From Candidatus Woesearchaeota archaeon (GTDB lineage: Archaea; Nanobdellota; Nanobdellia; Woesearchaeales; GW2011-AR4), in the NCBI GenBank assembly GCA_018303645.1, contig JAGVXR010000056.1:1-35723 (forward strand): a stretch of 35,723 nucleotides of DNA. The letters run 5' to 3'. The notes under the pieces are model-generated. The model made no database searches. It was not told the DNA's origin and worked only from the letters and a program-made list of their open reading frames with translations. Shown here piece after piece: positions 8,279-16,198 of the stretch (the stretch's first letter is position 1; each line of letters begins with the position of its first letter). A program made the translations under genes and the position numbers.

Positions 8279-9211
8279 ATGAAAAATGTTTTGCTGACAG
8301 GGGGAGCTGGTTTTATAGGCTCTCATTTATGTGATTTTCTGCTTTCTAAAGGGTTTAAAGTTATATGCATGGACAACTTAATCACCGGAAATTTAAAAAA
8401 TATTAATCATTTAAGGCAAAATAAAGATTTTAAAATGGTTAATCATGATGTAAGTGCGCATATAACACTAGAAGAGGATTTAGACTATGTTTTGCATTTT
8501 GCAAGCCCTGCTTCTCCAATAGATTATCAGAAAATACCAATCCAGACTTTGAAGGCAGGCAGCCTGGGAACGCATAATACTTTAGGCTTGGCGCTGGCAA
8601 AAAAGGCAAAATACATGCTAGCCTCAACTTCAGAGGTTTACGGAGACCCTTTAGTAAAGCCGCAGCCAGAAACTTACTGGGGAAACGTAAATCCTATCGG
8701 CCCAAGAGGCTGCTATGACGAAGCTAAAAGATTTGCAGAGGCATTAACAATAGCCTACCATAGGATTCACAAGCTCGATACGCGAATTGTTAGGATTTTT
8801 AATACCTATGGACCAAGAATGAGAAAAAACGATGGTAGGGCAGTCCCGAATTTTATAGCCCAGGCTTTAAAAAATCAGCCCATTACTGTTTACGGCAGCG
8901 GAAAACAAACAAGAAGCTTTTGCTTCATCTCAGATTTGATTGAGGGGATTTTCAGGCTAATGAAATCTAACATTGACAATCCTGTCAATCTTGGGAATCC
9001 TCAGGAATTAACTATTTTAGAATTAGCTGAAATAATAAAAGAATCAACAAAATCAAGCAGCAAAATTGTATTTAAAAAATTGCCGAAAGATGACCCTCAA
9101 ATAAGATGCCCGGATATCAGCCTTGCTAAAAGCAAATTGAAATGGGAGCCAAAAATAAGCTTAGATGAAGGCCTTAATAAAACAATAGGCTTTTTCAAAG
9201 ATCGACAATAA
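8279..9211 (+). CDS. UDP-glucuronate decarboxylase (UDP-xylose synthase)
   Basis: The 310-aa length is typical for UXS. TGGAGFIG at 7-14 binds NAD. The block HFASPASPIDYQKIPIQTLK is a hallmark of UDP-glucuronate decarboxylases. STSE (116-119) supplies Thr/Ser and Glu119, and Tyr146/Lys150 (CYDEAK) complete the active site. The late arginine in DPQIRCPDI is also conserved. The enzyme oxidises UDP-glucuronate at C4, decarboxylates it and reduces the product to UDP-xylose. Substrate would come from the UDP-glucose dehydrogenase at 3616-4980. It stands alone on the plus strand with its own leaderless promoter, divergent from the sugar operon and convergent with the next glycosyltransferase. Confidence 0.9.
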   Translation: MKNVLLTGGAGFIGSHLCDFLLSKGFKVICMDNLITGNLKNINHLRQNKDFKMVNHDVSAHITLEEDLDYVLHFASPASPIDYQKIPIQTLKAGSLGTHNTLGLALAKKAKYMLASTSEVYGDPLVKPQPETYWGNVNPIGPRGCYDEAKRFAEALTIAYHRIHKLDTRIVRIFNTYGPRMRKNDGRAVPNFIAQALKNQPITVYGSGKQTRSFCFISDLIEGIFRLMKSNIDNPVNLGNPQELTILELAEIIKESTKSSSKIVFKKLPKDDPQIRCPDISLAKSKLKWEPKISLDEGLNKTIGFFKDRQ

Positions 9212-9216
9212 AATCC

Positions 9217-10098
9217 CTATTTTCTGTACATATCAGCCAAAAATCCGAAAATTATTATCTGCAAGCCAATGCTTAAAATTAAGATATCAAGCATTATCAG
9301 GGCGGAATGCCCGACTATTCCTGAAGTAAAATGCAAAAATGCCAAGTACAGCCCTATCAGAAACCCTATAATGAAGATAAAGCCGCCCGCAATGCCAAAA
9401 AACTTCAATGGCTCAAAATCACGATAAATTCTTAGGATGTTTATCCACGCTTTTGCTGCAAATTCGAATGGATTCCTTACAAGCTTGCTTTTTCCATCCC
9501 TTTTTGCAAAATAAATTGGAACTTCCTTAACCTTAAACTTCTGCTTTACAGCCCTTATAATCTGCTCTTGCGTATAGGTATGGTTTGAGATAATGGGAAC
9601 TTCTTGGGCTATCTTTTTTGTAAATGCCCTGAAACCTGTTTGCGCATCAGTTACATTAATCCTTGTTATTCTGGATACTACTTTGGAAAACGCAATATTG
9701 CCCATTCTCTTTACCAATGGCATATGCTCTATTTTGCCTTTAAACCTGCTGCCTAAAACAAGGTCATTGCCATTTTCAACCTCTTTTATCAGTTTAGGGA
9801 TATCTTTAGGCAGATATTGACCATCAGCATCTATATGGACTATAACATCAGCCTTTAATTCCAGGCATTTTTTAATCTCGGTTTTGAAAGTTTCGGCTAA
9901 GCCATAATTTTTAGGGTGCAGGCAAACAATAGCCCCGGATTTTTTTGCAATTTCTGCAGTTTTATCTTTGCTCCCGTCATCCACAACCAGAATTTTATAG
10001 TCATATTTGCCGCCGCCCATAACTGCTTTTATCCCCTTTATCAGCTTTCCAATGCTTTCTGCTTCATTGTATGTTGGTATTGTGACAATAATTTTCAT
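9217..10098 (-). CDS. Membrane-anchored GT2 glycosyltransferase (DPM1/GtrB-like)
   Basis: This 293-aa protein has a GT-A domain followed by two C-terminal membrane helices (about 230-256 and 266-290), the layout of archaeal dolichol-phosphate sugar synthases. It shows IPTYNEAESI at the start, VVDDGSKDKT and the metal site DADGQYLPKD, then TGFRAFTK. These enzymes move a sugar from a nucleotide donor onto dolichol phosphate, making lipid donors for GT-C transferases acting outside the cell. The GT-C-like gene at 10926-12770 is a candidate user. A TTTAAATA element at 10121-10128 on the minus strand is centred 26 bases upstream of the ATG, suggesting a leaderless message. Confidence 0.88.
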   Translation of the reverse strand: MKIIVTIPTYNEAESIGKLIKGIKAVMGGGKYDYKILVVDDGSKDKTAEIAKKSGAIVCLHPKNYGLAETFKTEIKKCLELKADVIVHIDADGQYLPKDIPKLIKEVENGNDLVLGSRFKGKIEHMPLVKRMGNIAFSKVVSRITRINVTDAQTGFRAFTKKIAQEVPIISNHTYTQEQIIRAVKQKFKVKEVPIYFAKRDGKSKLVRNPFEFAAKAWINILRIYRDFEPLKFFGIAGGFIFIIGFLIGLYLAFLHFTSGIVGHSALIMLDILILSIGLQIIIFGFLADMYRK

Positions 10099-10120
10099 AA
10101 TGCCTGAAAATAATAAACTA

Positions 10121-10128
10121 TTTAAATA
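10121..10128 (-). promoter_or_regulatory. TATA-like promoter element for the membrane GT2 gene
   Basis: TTTAAATA (self-complementary apart from its ends) is centred about 26 bases upstream of the minus-strand ATG at 10098, the standard archaeal distance for a leaderless transcript. The rest of the 85-base divergent gap holds only a weak candidate (TTTTAAT near 10151) for the plus-strand gene at 10184. Confidence 0.5.
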
Positions 10129-10183
10129 CCTTTCTGTGTCAGGGAGCGTGTTTTAATCCTTTTTTTACTAAAGTTGCTGTAAG

Positions 10184-10894
10184 ATGCCAATAAAAGATTA
10201 TGTGGAATTTTATAAGCTTAGCAAGCTTAGAAATAAATCTGAAAGAGATTATTTTAACTTTGAGAAATTCCAGGCAGATATGGTTATAAAATCGCTGAAA
10301 AGAAAAAATATCCAATTAAAAGATTCAAAAATCCTTGATATAGGTGCCGGAAGAGGAGGCTACTCTTACGCACTGGAGAAAAATGGAGCGTATGCGGTTT
10401 CTTTGGATATGGATTGCAAAAAACTTTTTGTGAATAATAAAAGATTTGTCAATGCAGACGCGCAAAATCTCCCATTTAAGCCCGATTGTTTTGATATGGT
10501 CTTTTGTTCCAGCATCATTGAGCACCTAAAAGAGCCTAAAAATCTGTTATTGGAAATAAAAAGGGTATTAAAGAAAGATGGCATATGCTACCTAAGCTTC
10601 CCTCCTTTCTGGAGCCCTGTCGGAGCCCACCAGTTTAAGCCATTTCATTATCTGGGGGAGAAAATGGCAATAAGGTTGGCAAGAAAATTGTATAAAGTAA
10701 GAAGCTATTCTTCCTATAACGATGAGTATGGGGGGCTTTACATAATGACAATAAGCAATGCGAAAAGGCTTATCAGGGAAAGCGGCTTGAAGATAATAAG
10801 CATTTCAACAAGGCATTTCCCTGTAAATTTTGCAAAAATGCCATTCTTAAGCGAATTTTTAACATGGCACGTGGAATTCTTATTACAAAAGTAA
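10184..10894 (+). CDS. Class I SAM-dependent methyltransferase
   Basis: A 236-aa protein with SAM motif ILDIGAGRGGYS (about 49-60), LDMDC at the strand-2 acidic position, and the Methyltransf_11 motif DMVFCSSIIEHL followed by EIKRVLKKDGICYLSFPP. A basic N-terminal region (RNKSERDYFNFEKF) precedes the fold. Similar methyltransferases are common beside glycosyltransferases in surface-glycan loci, where they often methylate sugar hydroxyls or terminal residues; the substrate is not visible here. It is followed after 31 bases by the GT-C-like gene, whose TATA box begins just after this stop codon, so the two genes may be transcribed separately. Confidence 0.82.
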   Translation: MPIKDYVEFYKLSKLRNKSERDYFNFEKFQADMVIKSLKRKNIQLKDSKILDIGAGRGGYSYALEKNGAYAVSLDMDCKKLFVNNKRFVNADAQNLPFKPDCFDMVFCSSIIEHLKEPKNLLLEIKRVLKKDGICYLSFPPFWSPVGAHQFKPFHYLGEKMAIRLARKLYKVRSYSSYNDEYGGLYIMTISNAKRLIRESGLKIISISTRHFPVNFAKMPFLSEFLTWHVEFLLQK

Positions 10895-10898
10895 GATT

Positions 10899-10906
10899 TT
10901 TATATA
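10899..10906 (+). promoter_or_regulatory. Archaeal TATA box before the GT-C-like gene
   Basis: TTTATATA is centred 23-24 bases upstream of the GTG at 10926 and 32-33 bases upstream of the ATG at 10935. Either start would have almost no leader. Confidence 0.55.
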
Positions 10907-10925
10907 CACCTTATTTCTTTACATT

Positions 10926-12770
10926 GTGGTTACAATGCCTATATTAAGCATAATTTTATTTTTTTTATACACTTGGGGATTTGGCACTGGATTGGGCTTA
11001 TTAGTCAGGGAATCGGAAGATTTTCTTGAACGAAACCTAATGAGAATAGGAACCGGCTTAGGGGCAATGCTTGCATTTGGCCTTCTGCTTAACCTTCTTA
11101 GGATTCCATTGGACTGGAGAATATTCTTATCAATAAGCCTTTTGCTGGTTTTTACCAAAATTTACAGGGATTTTAAGAAAGAAAGAATCATTTTTGATGT
11201 TAAAAAAATTTCAATAAGCATCTTCCCATTGCTCATGCTTGTCTTGTTTTTTGTTTCTCTTTATATGTACGAAAAAGGGGCATTCGCATACCCTTACCTC
11301 GAGGATGACGACTCCTGGAGCCATGCCATGGGAGTAAAGTATGTGTCCGTTGAGAAAACTGTTTTTGCCGGAGCTGGAAATGGTTTTTACATGGATCCCT
11401 ACCCACCAGCATATGACATGCTTATGGGAATTTTGCACCAGACAAACAACTCAGTTTACTGGACTCTCAAGTTTTTCAATGCACTGATTGTGTCATTAAG
11501 TATAGTATTCTTCTATTTTTTTGCAAAAACATTTACAAATAGTTCAAAAAAGGCATTATTTGCGACGTTTGCCCTGTTTGCAGTCCCTGCCTACTTGAGC
11601 CATTTTATATGGTCGATAGCCTTGACGATGCCTTTGTTCTTTGCATCGTTTTATGCAGCTGAAAAAATTAAAGATGACAAAAGATGGTTTATAGCGGCAG
11701 CAATAGTTATTGCCGCAACTTTAACTTCATCTCCTACGCACAGTGCTTATTTTGGCCTGTTTTTCGTAATATACCTTATTGGAAAGGCTTTAGTCCAAAA
11801 GAAGTTTTTGGTGTACGAATCTCTTGCAGGATTTTCAGGCTTATCATTGTCTTTCTTGTTATGGTGGCTGCCGATGATTATGACTCACAGCCTGAAAGGC
11901 ACGATAAACAGCTTTTTAGGCACACAAAGCGTAATAAATATAGCAGGCACAGGAGACAGAATATACAATTTATCTGATTTTCTCTTTGCCAAAAAAGTCA
12001 ACATGATTAATAATCCAATAGGAATAGGCATTGTTCTTTCTATTTTAACTGTCATCGGGCTTATTTTTATTATTATAAAATACAGGGATATGCTAAAGGA
12101 AGGCAATTACTGCAAGCTTGTCATGGTGCTGTGGTTTATCTTTGCTTTTTATGCAGTTAATGCCGCGAGATTTCCAATCAAATTGTCTCCGTTTAGGGCA
12201 TGGATGCTGCTTGCAATTCCAGTTTCTTTATTATCCGGAGAAGCTGTAAACCTGATTGATAATTTTTCCAAGGCGGCTGCCAGCAGTATTGCAAAGTCAA
12301 AAGTAGCAATAAAGGCAGCGTCATTTCTCATGCTTGGGCTAATAGCTTACAGCATTGCCATGACATCATTTGTCCAGAAATATACGGTAAATACAGCCAT
12401 GTGGCCTCCAGGAGCATTCTGGGCATCAAACGAGGAGATACAGGGATATATGTGGTTTAAGGACAATATACCTTCCGGAACAATGGTGTTTACATTTTCA
12501 AACAACGCTTTGATACTTGGACTGGATAAGTTTATATGCCATTGGTGCGATGACGTGAGAGACTATCAACGTACTGGATTTAACGAGAGCGCAGGCGCTA
12601 TAAATTCCTGGATGAGGGGCAATGGCTATAACTACCTTGTTGTAGATGGCCAGACTGCAAGAATCCATGGCAGCAATGAGACAAACAACAAAGTTAATGA
12701 ATTATTGGGTTCAGGCCTGCTCAGGCCTGTGCACTCTACCGGAGGATTCATATTATTGCAGATAGTATAA
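10926..12770 (+). CDS. Multi-pass membrane protein of GT-C glycosyltransferase type
   Basis: A 614-aa protein (611 if the ATG at 10935 is used instead of GTG) with about 12 hydrophobic helices over residues 1-480 and a soluble C-terminal domain from about 490. The first large outer loop carries an acidic cluster EDDDSW at 126-131, then YMDPYPPAYD, which resembles the catalytic Asp loop and PPA/PPL motif of GT-C enzymes (GT39, ArnT, STT3). Such enzymes take dolichol-linked sugars outside the membrane. The C-terminal part contains ICHWCDDVRDYQ where oligosaccharyltransferases have WWDYG, but that motif itself is absent, so I do not call it AglB. It is followed by a flippase 23 bases downstream. 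GT-C assignment is probable, substrate unknown. Confidence 0.7.
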   Translation: MVTMPILSIILFFLYTWGFGTGLGLLVRESEDFLERNLMRIGTGLGAMLAFGLLLNLLRIPLDWRIFLSISLLLVFTKIYRDFKKERIIFDVKKISISIFPLLMLVLFFVSLYMYEKGAFAYPYLEDDDSWSHAMGVKYVSVEKTVFAGAGNGFYMDPYPPAYDMLMGILHQTNNSVYWTLKFFNALIVSLSIVFFYFFAKTFTNSSKKALFATFALFAVPAYLSHFIWSIALTMPLFFASFYAAEKIKDDKRWFIAAAIVIAATLTSSPTHSAYFGLFFVIYLIGKALVQKKFLVYESLAGFSGLSLSFLLWWLPMIMTHSLKGTINSFLGTQSVINIAGTGDRIYNLSDFLFAKKVNMINNPIGIGIVLSILTVIGLIFIIIKYRDMLKEGNYCKLVMVLWFIFAFYAVNAARFPIKLSPFRAWMLLAIPVSLLSGEAVNLIDNFSKAAASSIAKSKVAIKAASFLMLGLIAYSIAMTSFVQKYTVNTAMWPPGAFWASNEEIQGYMWFKDNIPSGTMVFTFSNNALILGLDKFICHWCDDVRDYQRTGFNESAGAINSWMRGNGYNYLVVDGQTARIHGSNETNNKVNELLGSGLLRPVHSTGGFILLQIV

Positions 12771-12793
12771 GCATACGAGTTAAAAGTGATACA

Positions 12794-14227
12794 ATGAGTC
12801 ATGTAAAAAAAATTATAAAAAATATATCCTATGTTACTATAGGAGAGATTCTTACTTATATTGCCACTTTTTTTATCATAGTCTTAATTTCAAGAAAGTT
12901 AGGTGATGTCGGATTAGGAAAGTACGCTTTTGTATTCTCTTTTGTGAATTTATTTGCGATTTTCAGCGATTTGGGTATGTCTACTTATGTTACAAGGGAA
13001 GTTGCAAAAAATCTCGAGAAAAAATTTTATTTTGTTCAGAGGTATATCAAAATTAAGCTGATTCTCGCCTTCACAAGCCTTATTTTACCCATACTTGTTA
13101 TTCCTTTTATCGATAGTTCTTTAGAGATTTTGCTTTCAGTTGCTATAGTATCTGTAGCAATATTCTTTTACAATTTCATGGCAGTGTATAGATCTATTAT
13201 TCGTGCCCATGAAAAAATGATTTACATCTCTTTAAGCGATCTTATAGGAAGTTTATTTTTTCTTCTTGGAGCGTTTATCATTCTTACCTACACAAAAAGC
13301 CTTGTACTTCTTTTAATCATGGCGGCTATTGGATATTTCCTGTCTTTCATTGCTATGTCCCTCTTATTTAGAAGAATTGTTAAAAAAATTGGCACATGGA
13401 AGTTAAACTTCAAAGAATTAAAGGAAATTCTTAGCCACTCCATTCCATTCTGGTTTACACTCCTATTCCTTGAAATTTACTTTAGAATAGACACTGTAAT
13501 GCTTTCTATAATGCAGAACTACCAGGCAACAGGATGGTATAATGCAGCTTACAGAATAATAGAAGTGCTCACAAGATTTGCTTATATTTTTGTTGTTACA
13601 CTTTTTCCTGCAATGTCAAGGTTTTTCGGGGAAAATAAAAAAGAAGCTCTCCAGTCGCTTTTTAATAATGCACTATATTACTTATTCATCCTAGCACTAC
13701 CTCTTGCAGTTGGAGGTACAATTATAGCAAAGCAACTTATCTTTTTTGTTTATGGTGCCGCCTTTTCAAATTCAGTATTTGCTCTTCAGATATTAATATG
13801 GGTGCTCCTTTTTACTTACTTAATCTTTTTTTCTGGGAATTTCCTAAACGCCATAAACAAGCAGAAGCTTTATACAATTTCTGTAGGTTTAGGCACTTTA
13901 TCAAATATAATTCTAAACATACTCCTTATCCCAAAGTATAGCTATATAGGCGCAAGTATCGCAACATTAGCAACAAATGCATTAAATTTTACAATGCTTT
14001 ATTATTTCATAACAAAAAATAATTATAAAATTACTCTACTAAAGAATCTTGCAAGACCAATTATCGCAGTAGTCATAATGGCTGCTGTTGTAATATTTAT
14101 GGCGGAGATTAAATTGCATCTTCTGATAATAATCCCTTTTGCAGCAATGGCATATTTTGCAACTCTTATACTGATTAAAGGCCTTGATATAAAGGGGATA
14201 TTAAGAATGGCTTTCAAATCAAAGTAA
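12794..14227 (+). CDS. Oligosaccharide flippase (Wzx/PST, MVF/MOP superfamily)
   Basis: A 477-aa polytopic protein with about 14 hydrophobic helices. The opening resembles polysaccharide-biosynthesis flippases: VTIGEILTYIATFFIIVLISRKLGDVGLG, then YAFVFSFVNLFAIFSDLGMSTYVTREV, the signature of the family's first helices. It would flip a lipid-linked oligosaccharide from the cytoplasmic to the outer face of the membrane. A GTGAT sequence sits 3 bases before the ATG. The gene follows the GT-C-like gene by 23 bases, so transfer and export functions are paired; it ends tail to tail with the AlkP-superfamily gene. Confidence 0.9.
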   Translation: MSHVKKIIKNISYVTIGEILTYIATFFIIVLISRKLGDVGLGKYAFVFSFVNLFAIFSDLGMSTYVTREVAKNLEKKFYFVQRYIKIKLILAFTSLILPILVIPFIDSSLEILLSVAIVSVAIFFYNFMAVYRSIIRAHEKMIYISLSDLIGSLFFLLGAFIILTYTKSLVLLLIMAAIGYFLSFIAMSLLFRRIVKKIGTWKLNFKELKEILSHSIPFWFTLLFLEIYFRIDTVMLSIMQNYQATGWYNAAYRIIEVLTRFAYIFVVTLFPAMSRFFGENKKEALQSLFNNALYYLFILALPLAVGGTIIAKQLIFFVYGAAFSNSVFALQILIWVLLFTYLIFFSGNFLNAINKQKLYTISVGLGTLSNIILNILLIPKYSYIGASIATLATNALNFTMLYYFITKNNYKITLLKNLARPIIAVVIMAAVVIFMAEIKLHLLIIIPFAAMAYFATLILIKGLDIKGILRMAFKSK

Positions 14228-14250
14228 AAATTCTTATTTAAGAATTTTCA

Positions 14251-15804
14251 TCAAATTTTTAATCTCGAGACTGCCTCTGAAATAGATGCTTTTTCCTTCT
14301 CAGTCTCGTTATTCTTTGATATCTTTCTTTTTCCTGTTGCCGATTTATAGGGAGGAGGATTTTTTATGAAAATATTTTTTAATATCTTTCCGTCAAAATC
14401 AGTATCAGCTTTCAATCCATAAGTGTAAACTACTGTTGGTGCAATGTCAATCAATTCAGCATTATCAATCTCAAAATGCTCCTTTATGTTCTTTCCATAA
14501 GCCAGGAAAATACCATACTGCTTATGATCCCCTACTTCTTTAGGGTAATCTGCAATAGCTTTAGGACCAAAACCTGGGTTTATATTATAACCGTCAGAAG
14601 GGCTAATTATTAATTCAGGAGCCTTGATATTCCCTTTTCCCTTATATATTTCATCACGGTAATAAACAGCTTCTATGATATTTTTTCCTGTTTCCGGGTC
14701 TTTTAATGATAAAAGCTTTTTTTTTATCAGCCTCATTATCTGTTTTTTCTTATTAGTATTTTTTTCAATAACTTTGATGCCTCTTCCGCCTTCATAAAGG
14801 GTGAAATACGCTTTTGTATTTTCCTTGTCTATTATTTTTGTTGTGGATGGAATAATCTTTGCCAGCTCTTTTACAGGAAGAACCTTTACCATTTGCGTAA
14901 AGATGGGATAACCTGCCAGCTTGCTGACTGTTTCATGGGTTATGTTGAATTTTTTCAGGATTCTCAAAAAAAATCCCTGCCTTTTTGCTTTTTCATCTTT
15001 TACCCTTTTTAACAGGCCCATCTCCTTAAGAATCTGGTTTATCCTTATGTATTTTTTCATGCCGCCAAATCCATGATCAGACATAACAAAAACACAATCA
15101 AAATTTTCAATCCACTTTGAAAGATTTACATCAACTTCCTTATAAATAAAAAGAATTCCACTGTTATTATTTTTGCCCCATAATCTATGGCCTACCGTAT
15201 CCGGATCACCATAAACTGCAACAAACAAGTCATAGTCATAATTTTCCATCAGATAATCAAAGCCTCTTGATCTGATTTTAACATTCTCAACAAGCTTCTT
15301 CCAGTATTTTGGCTTGTGCATGTTGTTGATTATCTCTGATGGAGGATCCGGAAGAAAATCCCCGACATTTTTCCTGACTTCATTAAATACTTGAGGGGGG
15401 TTAAAGGGATTAACTCCTTGCGGAGTTAAAAATCCGGACATAAGAATCCCATTGATTTTTTTCGGAGGATAGCAGGCAGGCATGTTCAAGATAATTGATT
15501 TTAGGCCATAGCTCTCTAAATATTCCCAAAACCCTTTTTCTTTAATGTTATAAGACGTTGAAAGTTCATCTTTTGAGAGAAAGAAGCCTGTTATTCCGTG
15601 CTTTCCAGGATTTTTTCCTGTCATAAATGTAGGCCATGCTGGTAGAGTTACAGGAGGTATCGTTGATTTTAATCTTCCAAAAACACCATTTTCAATAATC
15701 TTCTTGAAAGTAGGCAATTTTCCTTCATTTACCCACTTTTCCATAAGCTCTGGGTCTCCGCCATCAAGCCCAATTATAAGAAGTCTTGCTTTTCTCTTTG
15801 ACAT
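14251..15804 (-). CDS. AlkP-superfamily phosphodiesterase/phosphohydrolase
   Basis: This 517-aa protein belongs to the type I phosphodiesterase/nucleotide pyrophosphatase branch of the alkaline phosphatase superfamily (COG3379-like). It has the first metal Asp in LLIIGLDGGDP (D14), the nucleophile region PPVTLPAWPTFMTGKNPGKHG with Thr53 the probable nucleophile, and metal motifs GDPDTVGH and MSDHGFGG. There is no signal peptide, so the active site seems cytoplasmic. A lysine-rich tail of about 30 residues ends the protein. Members hydrolyse phosphate or sulfate mono- and diesters; sequence alone does not tell which. It is divergent from a sulfate-activation operon that contains a second AlkP-like gene, which suggests linked roles, for example in handling lipid- or nucleotide-linked intermediates. 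Confidence 0.85.
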   Translation of the reverse strand: MSKRKARLLIIGLDGGDPELMEKWVNEGKLPTFKKIIENGVFGRLKSTIPPVTLPAWPTFMTGKNPGKHGITGFFLSKDELSTSYNIKEKGFWEYLESYGLKSIILNMPACYPPKKINGILMSGFLTPQGVNPFNPPQVFNEVRKNVGDFLPDPPSEIINNMHKPKYWKKLVENVKIRSRGFDYLMENYDYDLFVAVYGDPDTVGHRLWGKNNNSGILFIYKEVDVNLSKWIENFDCVFVMSDHGFGGMKKYIRINQILKEMGLLKRVKDEKAKRQGFFLRILKKFNITHETVSKLAGYPIFTQMVKVLPVKELAKIIPSTTKIIDKENTKAYFTLYEGGRGIKVIEKNTNKKKQIMRLIKKKLLSLKDPETGKNIIEAVYYRDEIYKGKGNIKAPELIISPSDGYNINPGFGPKAIADYPKEVGDHKQYGIFLAYGKNIKEHFEIDNAELIDIAPTVVYTYGLKADTDFDGKILKNIFIKNPPPYKSATGKRKISKNNETEKEKASISEAVSRLKI

Positions 15805-15830
15805 ATATATCTGGGATTTTAATGTAATTT

Positions 15831-15836
15831 TTATAA
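15831..15836 (-). promoter_or_regulatory. TATA-like element for the AlkP-superfamily gene
   Basis: TTATAA, inside an AAAATTATAAAAAT context on the minus strand, is centred about 29 bases upstream of the ATG at 15804 and implies a leaderless or nearly leaderless message. Confidence 0.45.
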
Positions 15837-15884
15837 TTTTTCATTTTGAAATTTTTTCTTGATTATACTCATAAAATAGAAAAC

Positions 15885-15894
15885 TTTATAAATA
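15885..15894 (+). promoter_or_regulatory. BRE/TATA promoter of the ribbon-helix-helix/sulfate-activation operon
   Basis: TTTATAAATA is preceded by an A-rich BRE-like GAAAAC. The predicted transcription start near 15915-15917 leaves a leader of about 35 bases with a GGTGA ribosome site at 15941-15945 before the ATG at 15951. The TATA box lies in the left arm of the palindrome at 15888-15939. Confidence 0.65.
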
Positions 15895-15939
15895 TAAATA
15901 TATTCCAATTATATTTAATTGAGATATATTTATATTTAT
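15888..15939. promoter_or_regulatory. 52-bp near-perfect palindrome, probable operator of the RHH regulator
   Basis: The left arm ATAAATATAAATATAT (15888-15903) is the exact reverse complement of ATATATTTATATTTAT (15924-15939). An inner pair CAATTA (15906-15911) and TAATTG (15916-15921) shares the same centre at 15913.5, so 23 of 26 base pairs match. It covers the TATA box and the predicted transcription start of the gene that encodes a ribbon-helix-helix DNA-binding protein. Such proteins bind symmetric AT-rich operators as dimers, so autoregulation is the natural reading. A hairpin in DNA or RNA is the alternative. Confidence 0.65.
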
Positions 15940-15950
15940 GGGTGAAAAAA

Positions 15951-16175
15951 ATGAAAGATGCCAATATAACAACGGTTTCTATACCAAAACCACTAGCGGA
16001 AAAAATAAAGAACAGGATAAAAGGCACAGGCTTTAATTCTGTATCAAGCTATGTGACTTACATCTTAAGGGAAGTAATGTCAAGCCTAGAGCAGAAAGAC
16101 AAAAGGGTTGTGTTTACGAAGGAAGAAGAGGAAACAGTAAAGGAAAGGCTCCGAGGCTTAGGGTATCTTGATTAA
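15951..16175 (+). CDS. Ribbon-helix-helix (CopG/MetJ-Arc type) transcriptional regulator
   Basis: The start is placed at ATG 15951, with GGTGA 5 bases upstream; the frame is open further upstream, but that stretch is the promoter and palindrome. The product is 74 aa. Residues 4-11 (ANITTVSIPKPL) form the DNA-contacting beta strand, followed by two helices (AEKIKNRIKGTGFNSVSSYVTYILREVMSSLE) with the RHH pattern of a small residue before the second helix (SVSSYV). The charged C-terminal tail EEEETVKERLRGLGYLD is common in archaeal members. It is the first gene of the sulfate-activation operon, 23 bases before cysD, and the likely ligand of the upstream palindrome. It may control the operon and the divergent AlkP gene. 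Confidence 0.82.
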   Translation: MKDANITTVSIPKPLAEKIKNRIKGTGFNSVSSYVTYILREVMSSLEQKDKRVVFTKEEEETVKERLRGLGYLD

Positions 16176-16198
16176 TAAACTTTTCTGGAGCGGATAAT

